From assembly GCA_033032175.1 (NCBI GenBank), contig CM065322.1, positions 868,001-932,000 on the forward strand: 64,000 nt of DNA, read 5' to 3'. Positions 1 through 11,587 of the stretch are shown in pieces (position 1 is the stretch's first letter; each line of letters begins with the position of its first letter). This stretch comes from Saturnia japonica (taxonomy: Eukaryota > Arthropoda > Insecta > Lepidoptera > Saturniidae). The position numbers and the translations under genes were made by a program. The notes beneath the pieces are model-generated. The model made no database searches and was not told the origin of the DNA. It was given only the letters and a program-made list of their open reading frames with translations.

Positions 1-1102
1 TTAGATGTATGTTGTCTAAAATAGGTAAGAATGATAACCTGGAATTTAATTGGAAGGATGCCAAGATCCTAAATGTTTATGATATTTCTGTACCACGTTT
101 CACGTGGTTTGTTCTTTTATGGTCCACAGCAATTTCATGCCGAATGGCCCATGAAATACTGGTTCGGGCCTATATGATGATATTATTTTAGTTTCTATGA
201 CAATACCAGAATATGCAATAATTCAACTCATGTTAATAAATTCAAGAGCTTCTGTTTACCTTTTAATTACCACTATTTAATACTTATTAAACTGAATATT
301 CATATTAGGAATGAACAAAAATAATGTATTGTTATATATGTAGAACCTGAATTATTATCTTCTTAATTTTCATGAATTAAATTAAAGGTTTATAGCATGA
401 AAGGTGACCATAAAAGTGCTCACTCACTTGGTTAACTATTCCCTGAAGTTGAAAATGGGTCATGGAGCAACTGTTCATATGTTCTGGCAATGGTATGTCA
501 GAATCCGTCCTACTTTAGCATTACAAATTAAAGTATTTTTTAACTATCAAAAGGTCTAATTTTTGTAGCTGAGTGTATGCAGATTCTAGCCTTTGTATAT
601 TTGGAAATTGTTGTACCTTTACTAATTTTTTTATTTTGTCTAAGTTTTAAGAGCTTGGCCTTCACAACAGTCATGTCGCTCTATTGTGACTATTGTGTTA
701 CATCAATTTAACAATGTTTCATAATATAACCAGTAAGTTTACATAGGACATTGGTGGGGTCAAATTTTAATTTCATTATTAAAGCTATCAGTCACCTATG
801 AAATAAAACATTGTGAAGAATCTAGTTATCTGAAATAGCCAAATGATGTGCACTGTCACAGTGATAAAGTTGTTCATTCAGGAAAAGGTCTTTGCCTGGC
901 ATCTTTACTATCATATTATACAAATATTATAGATGTAATTCTAAACTATTAATTATAAAATGTATACATAAATAAATTATATACTGAGGAAGTTTATAGT
1001 TACTGACAAGTGATAAAATATTTTTTTATTATTTTCAAAAATGTCGGCCTTGGAGTAGCTTTTAATTAATATACTGTATAAGATTTTTACATACTTTTGC
1101 AG
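1..1102. other. Upstream intronic or flanking sequence, no gene seen
   Basis: AT-rich sequence with no convincing exon, repeat or RNA gene. It ends in a good splice acceptor (TTTTGCAG at about 1095-1102) leading into the first visible taxilin exon, so most of it is probably an intron of that gene. The short open frame near position 9 shows no recognisable protein and is not called. Confidence 0.5.
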
Positions 1103-4100
1103 GAGAAAACACCACCACCCCAACCGCAAGATACATCAAAGAAAACAAGAAAGGATGACCGAAATAAGAGAGATGACAAAAGTATTGAACAGTTCATGAA
1201 AGGTCTCAACTCTGTTCCATTAGAAGAGAAAGTTTCTTTGCTATGTAAAAAGTATGTTCAATTAGGAGATGATAATAAAAAGATGCAGTTTTACATAAAG
1301 CAATCTGATAAACGCTATGCATTGATCATGAAGGAGAAGGAGCAGCTACAGTTAGAATATAATAAGAGTGTGCTTGTTAAGTCTAAGCTAGAGAACTTAT
1401 GCAGGGAGTTGCAGAAGCAGAATAGAGCTATCAAGGTAATTACTTATAGAGAAATAAGAAATAGAAAATCAGTACAGTGTACTCAAGGCTTATCTCAGCC
1501 TTAAGTTCAAAAACTGTTATTGCAACCTTAGTATTTGCTTAGCTTTACCTAAGTAAAGTTTGAGCTATCAAATTCGATGCCTATGAAAAACGTGTATTTA
1601 TACTAATAATAAAAGAGTATGGCATAATAGTGATGTACAGTGACTATAAATTTGAAACCCAAGATTGCCCTAAGTAAATAAACGGTGAAGCTGATTATGC
1701 TCTGTAAATTTATCTCTAACTCTGGCACCACATGTTGTCACCACACCTTTTTTCCCTATCTACACATTGGTGAATAGCATTGGGGCCAGCCAAGTGTTGG
1801 CTTTATTATTTGGCTGCTTAATTATATTATTAGATAACTAAAACCTCACTATGAGATACACACAAATTAATGTTAATAATTGTTTCGAATAATTATATAG
1901 ACAAAGTTTGCTTGCTCCTAAATTGTTAATTTTTTTTAAATAAAGTGACTTTTAAAAAATAGTAAAACAGCAAAGTTCCGATTCAGTACCTGATGGTAAG
2001 CACTGTGCAATCCAAAATCATGGACAGCATACTCATCAAAAAACAACAAGATTGAGGATCGTGCCCACAACCTCTTGGATCAATATTAAGGTCATTACCA
2101 CAACCTGTTGTTGCAATAAGGCATTTTTAGATAACTATTCAATTGAAGTTATGTATCTCTCACTAAGCACACTTTGCGGTCAAACTTAAAAAAAAGCTCA
2201 CCACTTAATCTCAGGAAGAATCACTCCTCAAGTTACGAGAAGAAGAAGAGCGTCGCAAGGAGACCCAAGCTAAATTCCAGAATACTCTATCCGAAATCAC
2301 AACACTTCTCCAACAGAACAATGAGAAGAATGCCCAGTTAAGAGATGATAACATTAGCATGAGTGAGAAGTTCAAGAGTGTCGTCCAGCAGTACCAGTTG
2401 AGGGAAGAACAGGTAGTTTTAACGGTTACATAACCAATATAATCATCTAAGAAGAGGTAGGGTACTGGGTAATTTCTTTGAAAATTTCTTCTATTTTGAG
2501 CAGTCCGACTACTGGAATACCTCCAACCTGCAGAGGATCACAACCATATAACCTAGTGTTGTGTTCCTGTGGGGAGTAGGGTTTCTAGAGCTCCTCGGGA
2601 AAGGGGGGTTTAAAGAGAGGTAGGGCACAGAGAAATTTATTAATACATTTATCTCTACTTGGGGCAGTCTGACTGTTGGAATACCTCCACCCTACAGAAG
2701 ATTGCAGCCAAATAACCTAATGTTGGGTTCCTGCAGTGAGTAGGGTTTCCAGAGCTCATTGCCTTCATTTGCGTTTGTTCCCTTGTCTGCATGAGGCATC
2801 AGAAACTACACTATTGTTTTCTATTTATTTCTTTTTAGGGGTAATCTATATTATTAATGGGAAGGTTTTAGTATAAATTTTAATATATGGTTTGTTTGTA
2901 AAGGCATCAGTTTTACATTGGCTAAGTTTCTGATGACATGACATGATGGTGGCTGACTTTATTGGCTTTATAGGCCAGCTTGTTCTATTTTTAATTGAAA
3001 CTTCTTAGATGGCGATTCGATAAATCTACTACACACATCAAAAAAGTCTAAGCAACATGCGTGATATTACAAATTTTTCCATTTATATTAATTAATTTCT
3101 AAATATTTACTCAAACAAAGTGCAAAGGTAAGTAAACTTTGTTGTTATTGATGACATACTGGCTGGTTGTAAAAAAAAATTTGATTATGTTTTGTTTTTT
3201 CATAAAATTCAAATGACTGCGAATTTGTTTGAATTTAAGTGCGTTTTAATTGCTACGTTTAGTCTTGATTTTATAATTTTACCAACCATTTAAATAAAGA
3301 TAGCGACAAAATTGAATTGTTAGATATTCTTTACGTCATGAAGCGACGTCATTTGATGGCAGATGAAATGCAAAGAGCTGTAGGGATGTTGCAAGCGGGA
3401 AGTAATCATACTCAGGTAACTCGACATTTTGGCATTCATAGAAGTGTTATTTGTCGTCTTTGGCAGCGCTACAATAATACAGGAGAACCCGCTGAACAGC
3501 ATCCAGGCCGTAAAAGGAGTACAACCACTCGGCAAGACCGGTACATACAACTGACTGCAAGACGCCAGCCGATGTTAACCGCTCGAGAGATAAGTTTGAG
3601 GCTACAAATCTCAAGTGGTGTTGATGTAAGTCCTCAAACTGCGAAATCTACTCCATGAGTACGGCCTACGAGCTCGACGCCCAATCAGGCACCCACCGAT
3701 ACGTCACGGTAATCGCGCTCGTCGATATGAATGGTGTAGAGAACGCATAACATGGACCCAGGAACAATGGGATAAAATTATGTTTTCCGATGAGTCGCGA
3801 TTCGGGTTTAAGCCTGATACAAGAAGGGTGCGAGTGTATCGTCGGCCCGGAAATACTGAAAGGCTCAGGTGCATTCAGGAAGTTCATCCATACAGCGGCT
3901 CAACAGTTATGTTATGGGCGGGTATTATGAAGAACAGGCGAACTGAGCTCGTTTTTGTAAATGGAAACATGAATGCTGAAAATTACATTGTGGATATTCT
4001 CAGACCTTATGTCTACCCATTTGCACAAACCTTTGGCTCCGATTTTAGGCTCTTACAGCTCGGCGAACCAGTGAATACTTTGCAACGGAGAACATCCGGG

Positions 4101-7100
4101 TATTGCCCTGGCCTGCACAATCGCCAGATCTCAACCCCATCGAGCACGCATGGAACATGCTCCAGAGACGTGTTGTGAAGGACTTGGACGGAGCGACAAC
4201 AACCCAACAGCTGAAGGATTTGCTACAATTCCATTGGGAGCGAATACCGCAAGATGACATAAACAGTCTCATTAATTCAATGAATAATCGTTGCCGACAA
4301 GTTCTGAATAGCAGAGGAGCCAATACTTTGTATTAAATTGTTCTATTCTTTCACAATAAATACATTTTCTTTAGAAATTTCATTTTGTAAGAAAAAAGTT
4401 TAGTTTCTTATGTATCTTAGTTTCTACAGTATATTCTAATATTGTTCATTTCTGTTATTAAAAGAACTTATAAAGACAACAGCTGTTATTTTTACATCAT
4501 AGAACCCTAAAGATATTATTTTAAAAATAAAATACAACGTTATAATGTGAAGAACCATCCTAAAATTTAAATTAGTACATGTTGCTTAGACTTTTTTGAT
4601 GAGTGTATTTACTTCTATTACATAAACGACGCTGCTTCTTTTTACTCTTTTCACATATGTAATTTTATGTTTACTGGAATTTAAATGAATGATTTATACA
4701 CAGAGTTTCTGAGGTTCTAACTGTTTTGTGTGTATAATAATATTCGAGTTAGTCATTTTAGTGGTAATAATATTATTTAACTAGCTGTGTCCGCGGCTAC
4801 GCTCACGTGAACAACAGAAGAATGAGTAATGCTTATTAAAATCATAGTTTCTTAAAACCTTAAGAACTCGTTATTGATTGATGATATTGTGATATTTCTT
4901 CCTTTTTCATAAGGACCAAGTATCTAAGAAGTAAAACAAAGAAAAATTGATCAAAATCTATCCAGTAGCTTTTGCGGGATCTGCTAACAACTGCAAATCT
5001 CTATCATTTTATTTATATAGAGATAATGTCCAGCAATGGGTAATAATTCTTACAGGTTGACAAAATGGCGAGACAGATGGCTTTAGAGTCGGAGCTCTCA
5101 GACGCGAAGCTGCAGAAAGCCAGCCTCGAACACCAGGCGGAGCGGGAGAGACTGCTCGCTGAGCTGGAACACATCAAGGTCACCATGGCCCAGTACAGAG
5201 CGAAAATCATTGAACTGCAGGGCACTGAAGACAGTTAGTAAAAACACTTTTATTAACTGTTTTTAAAAAAGGAGGATGTACTCAATTTGAATGTATATTT
5301 TGTTTATGAACCAATTTGGATGATTCTTTTTCTCTGGAAAGGGAATGATAACTCAAGGGCAGTATCAATTTAATTGCATTGGCATTGGACCTTCGACTTC
5401 GAAGATACACCAGGGAAATTCTCAAAATTACTGAAGTAGGTTTTCCTTTTTTGTTAAAAATTGTCTTTTTTCTATATTCAACTTTGTTCTAGATCTGAGG
5501 AGTCAGTTATCTGTTTACACGGATAAATACAACGAGTTCCAGAATGCTTTGGTGAAGAGTAACCAGTTCTATGGTGGTTTCAAGGAGCAAATGGAACTGG
5601 TAATTCACTCTATATTGCTCTATATTCTATTGCTTGTTTTATTACGCCTGTTTCCCCGGAGGATAAGACAGAGGTGTATTAATGGTGTATTATCAGGTCC
5701 AGTGTAATAGGGGGCGAACCTATTGCCATTAATTGGCCAAAAATACAAATTACGAGCTGTTACTGAGAATTTCATGGAAAAACTCAATAACACTGCTTGA
5801 CTTGGGAATCGAACCCAGGACCTCGAACTTAGTAATCGCGCTTACGACCACTAGGATAATAATCAAAATCAAAATATTTTTTATGCAATTTAGGCCCTAA
5901 GTGCCTTATGAATGTCAAAACAATACCACTAGTTCGGAAAACATCCCAGTCATCGAGAAAAATCGACAAGAAATTCGTCGATGTCATGGTTATCCTATAG
6001 CAATTGGTTTAATTTACAGATGTCAAAAAAGATCAAAAAGCTAGAGAAGGAGTCGTTATCGTGGAAGAAGCGGTGGGAGACGTCGCAGACAGCGCTTATA
6101 GAAATGTGCGGAGAGAGACAGGTTAGCGAGGAGAAGGCGGCCAATGTGGCGCGGCAACTCACACACATGCAGGGTCTCTGCCGGACCCTACAGGTAATTC
6201 TGACGATAAATGTTTCACTTAAATATTGGACAACACAAAGTATATTAGAGAAAACATCAAGATACTCAAATGGACATAGGCAGGGCATACAATTAGGAGC
6301 AAAGAAAAATGGTCACAAGGCAAATTGAAAATTTAAGAAAACCTATTCATTGAGACCATTTCAATGAGCCCAAATACAATATATCTGCTGTAAGTTGCTA
6401 AGGAGTTAGGTATCTTACATATTCCAAATGACGCTGCAGCATCAGGTCAAGGTTTTACTAATATCATTGAATTAAAGGAATACCAAATCATAGCTAAGAA
6501 AACTCTCGATCAAGCCCCCTTTCAAATAAAAAAAAATTTGATCAAAATCAGTTCAGCTTTGTGAGCTACTATGCCACACAGATACACATTCCAAACGTAT
6601 AACACCCTTCCTTTTTGCATGGGGGGTTAATAAACAATAATGTATTGATTTAATGATAAACACGACATCTCAGAATTCCCATTTACTAATACTTCAAATT
6701 TGTAACGTTATCGGCTGATGGTGAAGGAAAAACATTTTAAGGAAACTTGAATGTTTGATAAATGATCTTTAGGACCACAGTATGAGGTGAAAAATATAGA
6801 GCTGTTGATTGCTCAGTGTTTAAAATAACTGCCTCGTTAGCCTAGTGGCCGTAAGCGCGACTGCTATGAGCGAGGTCCTGGGTTCGAATCCCAGGTCGAG
6901 CAAAGTGTTATTGTGTTTTTCCATGAAATTCTCAGTAACAGCTCGTAGTTTGGATTTTTGGCCGATTAATGGCAATAGGCTCACCCCTATTACATGGGAC
7001 CTAAAAACATACTCTGTTAGCGCGGCGGCTAAGCTATATAGCCGAGCGCGTCAACAACGGCGGGATGGTCGCTGATAAAAGAAACTGACTGACCTCTAGC

Positions 7101-9088
7101 TCCTTGACCGGTGCAGACCGGGAATACGCTACGTCACCTCGTTGATGGTCTTCAGGTTGTACAGCGCGTTCCTTGATATGTTTTAGTGGACTGTATAGCG
7201 GGTAAATATAACTCACGACGACGTTCATGCGCCGTCCGGGCGCACGTGCACTTGATATAGCGGGGTCGTAACGTAATGCGCGATGTCAATACGCGCGCGC
7301 GCGGGTGAGCGTAGACTGTTGGTAATTACAAACAGCTTCCCAATCAGCGACGGAAAGGGAACGACAGGTAGCCGTTGAAGCGGATTGATAAATATAAAAG
7401 AAGTGCCAATTAAGTGGCGCGAACATACTCGGTGAACTGTGGGTGTACAATTATTACACCTCTGCCTAACACTTCGGGGAATACAGGCGTGATGGTATGT
7501 TATGTTTGAATTTGCCAACACGTCATGGACTGGTATTATTACAAGACTTGACGAAAGTTACATGAGGCTAATCATCTATAAAATGGGTTGATGAAATTAA
7601 GGCTATAGCAGTTGGCACATCGACAAGAGTGGCCTGCGATGGATTTACGTGGTCTTTGTCAAAGACGCACAGGGTTGTTGTGGCAACTTAGTTTGGAACC
7701 AGTGTAGAGAAAAAAGAATTATATGCACTGTTTGTGTAAATGTTTTTATAATATTTTAGGCTGAACGAACCTTGTTGTTGGGGACACTGAAGGAGAACAA
7801 CATAGAACGCCCCCCACTGCCGGTTCCACCAGCGATAGCGGCTGCGCCGTTAGTCTTACCCACTGCTCCTCACGCACCAGCCTCCAACGCCAAGGTAATT
7901 AACTTCTTCATCATTAACCCTTTAAAAGATACACATATCATGCCATATTGAAATGAAGGTTTTATTTCTCAAGTTAACATTTTTTCTAGCATAAAAAGCA
8001 TCTTTTATAAACAATGAAAACAGTTTTGATATTTAAACAAATCAAATATTTACACCAGCATCTGAAATGGTGGAACTATTTAGTTTTTTTTTTTTGGTTT
8101 TATAAATTTTAGGAAGACACAATAAAAAAGAAGAAATTAATAAAAAAAAATAGCTAAGTATAAACATCCAACTTTTTACAGGTGAATAGGTACGCCTTAT
8201 ATCTTAATAATGTATTAAAATACCGATTATAACTTTTGAGTCACATTGTTTGTTTAAAAATGTTTTACTATGTGTAAGTTGGTGCACAACAGGTCTATGT
8301 CCAAATTCGAAGGCAGTGCACTGTCTCTTCTAGGACTTGATTATATTAGTTAATACCCAAAAAAACATGTATTTTTTTAGGTGGATGCGATGGCCGCTAA
8401 CTGTGCACAGCTCAGGCAGAGTCTTGCACATCTCCAGAGCCAACTCAATGTTCTGACAAACAAACAACAAACCCCAACCGAGGAACCGCCCAAACAGGAG
8501 AAACCAAAGAAGTCCAAATCGAAAAAGAACAAGGACAAACAGAAGAATCAAGAAAAAACTGACACTTCTATCGAATCAGAAGCATCTAAAGAAATAACTG
8601 AAGTCACCCAACCTAGTATCATTGAGAATAAAGTTGAAAACGATTCTGAAATAGCAGACGATAAAGTGGATGATAAAACTTTGGAGACTCTCATCCAAGC
8701 AATTAATAGTGCAAACATAAACCTTTGTGACTTGGAAGTTGGTAGCGATGAATTGGAAGCACTAAGCGAGGTTAAAGATGAGATAGACCATACATTGTCA
8801 GTTGAAAGTTCAAAAATTGAACTTCCAAATCAAGAAAACCAAACATTAGTTGATAACATCAATGACATCAAAGAGAATTCAACAGATGATAAATCAAATG
8901 CAACAACAGTTAAATCAGATACAATAACAATAGAAAATGAACCATTAAATGGAAGTAAACATGAATCAAATGTTTCAAATAATGAAATTTCTAACTCAGA
9001 TAAGAAAGTTGAAATTTCTAATGTAGGTATCACATCGAATGAAGAAATCTCCCATATAGCTGAAGTGAAACAGATCTCTGGCGAATAA
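1103..9088 (+). CDS. Taxilin (beta/gamma-taxilin-like), seven exons, 5' end missing
   Basis: Exons: 1103-1435, 2215-2412, 5056-5233, 5493-5599, 6020-6193, 7760-7894 and 8381-9088. All have GT/AG borders and matching phases, giving about 610 residues ending in TAA. Taxilins are cytosolic coiled-coil proteins; family members bind syntaxins or the nascent-polypeptide-associated complex in vesicle traffic. The first exons encode the conserved start of the taxilin domain (EEKVSLLCKKYVQLGDDNKK, then KSKLENLCRELQKQNR). A long heptad-rich coiled coil follows, including SVYTDKYNEFQNALVKSNQF and the block MSKKIKKLEKESLSWKKRWE. Exon 6 is proline-rich (NNIERPPLPVP). Exon 7 has a Lys-rich patch and a long acidic Glu/Asp/Asn/Ser tail of low complexity that is unlikely to be conserved. 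Introns 2 and 5 hold transposon insertions. The initiator exon is not visible. The family call is strong; the alpha/beta/gamma subtype is uncertain. Confidence 0.9.
2450..2770 (+). repeat. Two tandem copies of a dispersed repeat in taxilin intron 2
   Basis: Positions 2452-2600 and 2613-2770 are diverged direct copies. Both begin near GAGGTAGGG, pass through a CAGTC(C/T)GACT segment and GGAATACCTCCA, and end near GAGTAGGGTTTC. A third, inverted copy lies at about 30690-30830. No coding capacity was recognised. Confidence 0.6.
3032..4605 (+). mobile_element. Tc1-like DNA transposon, complete ends, defective transposase
   Basis: Terminal inverted repeats at about 3032-3059 and 4578-4605 match over 28 bp with one mismatch; they start CAC(A/T)CATCAAAAAAGTC. 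Both sides carry a TA dinucleotide (3030-3031 and 4606-4607), the target duplication expected for Tc1/mariner. The 1574-bp element sits in taxilin intron 2 in sense orientation. It encodes a broken DD34E transposase (separate entry). Confidence 0.9.
3317..4336 (+). pseudogene. Tc1-like transposase pseudogene
   Basis: The N-terminal part (about 3353-3645) has a paired-type helix-turn-helix region (MLQAGSNHTQVTRHFGIHRS) and a GRKRSTT linker. A frameshift near 3640 moves the frame. From there to about 4045 the catalytic domain reads through MFSDESRFGFKPD, which carries the first aspartate. A second break near 4050 falls where the DNARPHTA-type motif with the second aspartate should be; that segment appears deleted. 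The remaining frame contains WPAQSPDLNPIEHAWNML with the third acidic residue and ends at TAA 4334-4336. Enzymatic activity is not expected. Confidence 0.85.
5258..5460 (+). repeat. Dispersed repeat, 'ggagga...ctcaatt' family
   Basis: The segment reads from GGAGGATGTACTCAATTTG through CCAATTTGGATGATTC and CATTGGACCTTCGACTTCG. Diverged copies occur at about 26858-27050 (+), 37903-38110 (-), 42780-42985 (-) and 61325-61615 (+). It resembles a family common in lepidopteran genomes, usually next to an ACCGACTTC motif. No coding content was seen. Confidence 0.65.
5645..5860 (-). repeat. tRNA-derived SINE, family A, reverse orientation
   Basis: The reverse complement has a polymerase III B-box-like GGGTTCGATTCCC stretch, then a body shared with the copies at 6830 and 39128 (GCAGTGTTATTGAG, ATTAATGGCAATAGG) and a 3' tail with CTCCGGGGAAACAGGCG. 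It lies in taxilin intron 4, antisense to the gene. Confidence 0.75.
5864..5985 (-). repeat. LINE 3'-tail repeat, reverse orientation
   Basis: The reverse complement reads TTTCTTGTCG...CTCGATGACTGGGATG...TTAGGGCCTAAATTG. It matches segments at 26276-26415 and 41517-41645, the latter lying directly behind a LINE reverse-transcriptase C-terminal remnant. I infer a 3' untranslated tail of a LINE family. Confidence 0.6.
6830..7505 (+). repeat. tRNA-derived SINE, family A, split by a 408-bp insertion
   Basis: The head (6830-6901) folds as a tRNA-like cloverleaf. It has an A-box region TTAGCCTAGTGG, a T-arm CCTGG-GTTCGAAT-CCCAGG with a perfect 5-bp stem, and ends that nearly pair (TGCCTCG with CGAGCA). 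The body continues to about 7014. The 3' tail (CCTCTGCC..GGGGAATACAGGCGTGATGG) resumes at 7431-7505. The copy at 39128-39374 has the same body and tail joined directly. Confidence 0.75.
7015..7422. other. GC-rich insertion inside a SINE, flanked by 8-bp repeats
   Basis: ACATACTC occurs at 7007-7014 and again at 7423-7430, and the SINE resumes exactly after the second copy. The inserted 408 bp is much more GC-rich than its surroundings and contains a CG run at about 7289-7302. No terminal inverted repeat or coding region was recognised. An 8-bp duplication would fit a hAT- or P-like integration, but the ends do not confirm either. Confidence 0.55.
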
Positions 9089-9248
9089 CTGGACGCAGTG
9101 ATTAAAAAAAAACATTGTATGGCCTAAAAAATTTTGGGAGTGTTTGACAATTTTTTTAACATTTGTAATTGATTGTATGTAAACTTTTCTAAGTGTTCAT
9201 TTGTATAGTGTATGTTTGCGAATATAATGCGTTGGTGTATATTGAAAG

Positions 9249-9254
9249 AATAAA
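9249..9254 (+). terminator. Candidate polyadenylation signal of taxilin
   Basis: AATAAA lies about 160 bp after the taxilin stop codon, so the 3' untranslated region would be roughly 9089-9275. Confidence 0.6.
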
Positions 9255-9354
9255 TTCAGTGGCAGATTTATTTTACCCTTATTGAAATCTTGTAAGTATA
9301 AACACATTTTTTCACAATATTCTTCTTCTTGTTTTGTCTGTTTGTTTCTAATGT

Positions 9355-9476
9355 TTTTAAGCCTTCGTAAAATTTTCCTATTCACAAAGTGGGGTCTTTG
9401 ACCAGATCGTGGATCTCTTGTAGGAACTATCTAGGGAGCTTTTGTGACATCCCACAATACATGTTTCCAGTTTATA
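9355..9476 (+). repeat. Left half of a dispersed segment interrupted by a TIR element
   Basis: The stretch with CAAAGTGGGGTC and GGAACTATCTAG resembles 13465-13550 (CAAAGTGGGGTA, GAATTATCTAG). Its continuation is found at 10846-10985, beyond the transposon at 9481-10834. Confidence 0.55.
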
Positions 9477-9480
9477 TATA

Positions 9481-10834
9481 CAGGGTATCCCGTAAGGAAT
9501 GGACCAACGCTATGATGTTGATAGATGACATGATCTAATAGAAACACAAAAATTTATTGTCCTAGGCCTACCATTTCCATTTCTTTATTTTCTCTATGAC
9601 AGCTCCTGTGAAAACTTGAATGAGCAGGTTTTTTTTTACATTTTGTATGCATTATTTTATCATTGGTACCAAGTACAAGGTTATACCAGAGTCGGAGAAA
9701 CTGATAGGGATGGAGCTATATCGTTAAACGTAACACGATAACAGACCTGATATTTTTTTACAAAATGTAAGAAACTAAACTACTGCCAGATACTTTTGTA
9801 CAAATTTATTAACTAATAATATATTTCATTACAAGATGTTACACGTATTATTAATTCTTGATTGATAATGCCAACTTTTAAAAAAAATTTGAAGCTGTAA
9901 AATAAGTCGGAATAGGTAGGAACTCGACAATGAAACGAAATAATTATAAGGACAGGTAATCTTTATTTATTTATTATAATCAAAATCTGATGAATCGTCA
10001 TGCTTATTTCATATCGATATCATTACTTATTTGGTCACAACAATACAACTATCAAATTGGAACTGTTATCGCGAAAATAAAGAAATGGAAATAGTATAGT
10101 AGTTTTAAAGTTATGAATTTTTTAATGTTATGTTGAAATTCTCCTATGAACACAAATTTTAAATAAAAAAAAAAATTTTTTTTTTCTTTATGGGATTTAA
10201 GAAAACATGTATCTTTATAATCAAAATGTTATTATTACTTAACTATGGGTATAACATAAAAATAAAAGCTAAAACATATGCAAAAATTAATTGACAAAAT
10301 ATTAAATGTGATATTGTAATGAAGCTGGTGTAAAAAAAATGTATGATATCCTTGTGGAACTTTTATTTAAAAACGTCTACAGTTTATACCGAATTCAATA
10401 AGGTATAATTCTATGGTATAAAGTAATGAAAACTTTTTATTCATCATTCAATATTACCGACTATTTTTTCGACGGCAATTAAAATAAAACAAATGTAACA
10501 TTATTGATGAAAAGTATTTATTGCGGCTCATTTTATTACAATTATTGCTCAAAATGCCTTCCTCTAACTCTTACGCACAACCAACATCTAATAAAATTTA
10601 TTTTTAGACTTAGAGCCTGCATATTATTTTTTACAGTTTCAGCCACAAGGTTCAGTTTTTTAAGAAGTAATAAGAAATTTTGTAAATATGAAGTAAATTT
10701 CCACATAACATAAAACAATTCATAACTTTAAAACTATTAGGCCTAGGTAGGACATTAAATTTTAGTGTTTCTATTAGATCATGTCACCCTCTATCACCAT
10801 AATAGCGTTGGTCCATTCTTTACGGGACTTCCTG
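9481..10834 (-). mobile_element. 1354-bp DNA transposon with ~90-bp terminal inverted repeats
   Basis: The left end 9481-9569 starts CAGGGTATCCCGTAAGGAAT. The inverted right end about 10741-10834 starts CAGGAAGTCCCGTAAAGAAT. The two pair over about 90 bp (GGACCAACGCTAT, GACATGATCTAATAGAAACAC, TCCTA..GGCCTA). TATA flanks both sides (9477-9480 and 10835-10838), so the duplication is TATA or TA. On the minus strand near 10555-10665 an open stretch ends in RVRGRHFEQ, resembling the C-terminal motif of insect transposases with a DDE_3/DUF4817-type build. The rest is too decayed to read. Strand follows that remnant. Confidence 0.75.
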
Positions 10835-10845
10835 TATAATCCACT

Positions 10846-10985
10846 TCACGTATGCACAACAAGCAAACTATATAACACAAAATGTCACCAATATTACATA
10901 AAATAGGGTCAAAAAACCTTTATTAACTTATAAAAACCACAACATGTCACTTTAAGATCCCACCAAAAAACCCCACAATATTCAT
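10846..10985 (+). repeat. Right half of the interrupted dispersed segment
   Basis: Matches 13555-13690 through GCAAACTATATAACACAAAATG, AATATTACATAA, GTCAAAAAACCT and AAGATCCC(A/G)CCAAAAA, in the same order and orientation. Confidence 0.6.
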
Positions 10986-11587
10986 CATAGAATGTTCCTT
11001 ATTGAATTTTTTTTTTTTCAATGAGAATGTATTAATTTTATTGTGGTTAACATAGATATAATATGTATAGATCGGTAAACCGGAAGAGAAAAAGCATAGT
11101 GTAATATGCTTATGTTAGAATGATATAGGGATATAAAACTATTTTTATTTGTGCTATCAGCCTACATAAATTGTTATCAAAATAAATCTTGCTTGCTTTT
11201 GCAAAATCTAAGGTTTTAAACAGTAATTTAATACTTAATAGATGGCTTTAATTGTGATTATGTGTACTGTAACTGGATGTAACTTATTTATCAAAGAAAA
11301 TCAAGAAAACAATATGCACACTATTTGTATTCTGGTTTTAGTCTCATATTATTCCACCTATTGCATATCGTTTTTTTTTTTCGATCTGACCTTACTGTTA
11401 GTCTGAATAGCCCTATCCAAAAACAGAGCCGCTGATGGCTTTTACAGCTTTACTGGGCTCGGGTTGCAGATCTATACTATACTAAATCTATGGTGATTAA
11501 TATAATGATTTACTGTTCCACCAGATGTCTTAGGACACAATATGGCAGATGCGTAAAGCCTGTTTTGGCAGAAAAAAGAAGTCGTCT

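Noticed and set aside
6830..6901. Genuine tRNA gene
   Set aside because: The tRNA-like head is followed by a SINE body shared with copies at 5645 and 39128, so it is a SINE head rather than a tRNA gene.
8330..8551. Minus-strand Leu/Phe-rich 73-aa frame
   Set aside because: It lies opposite taxilin exon 7, whose frame is supported by splice phase and family match.
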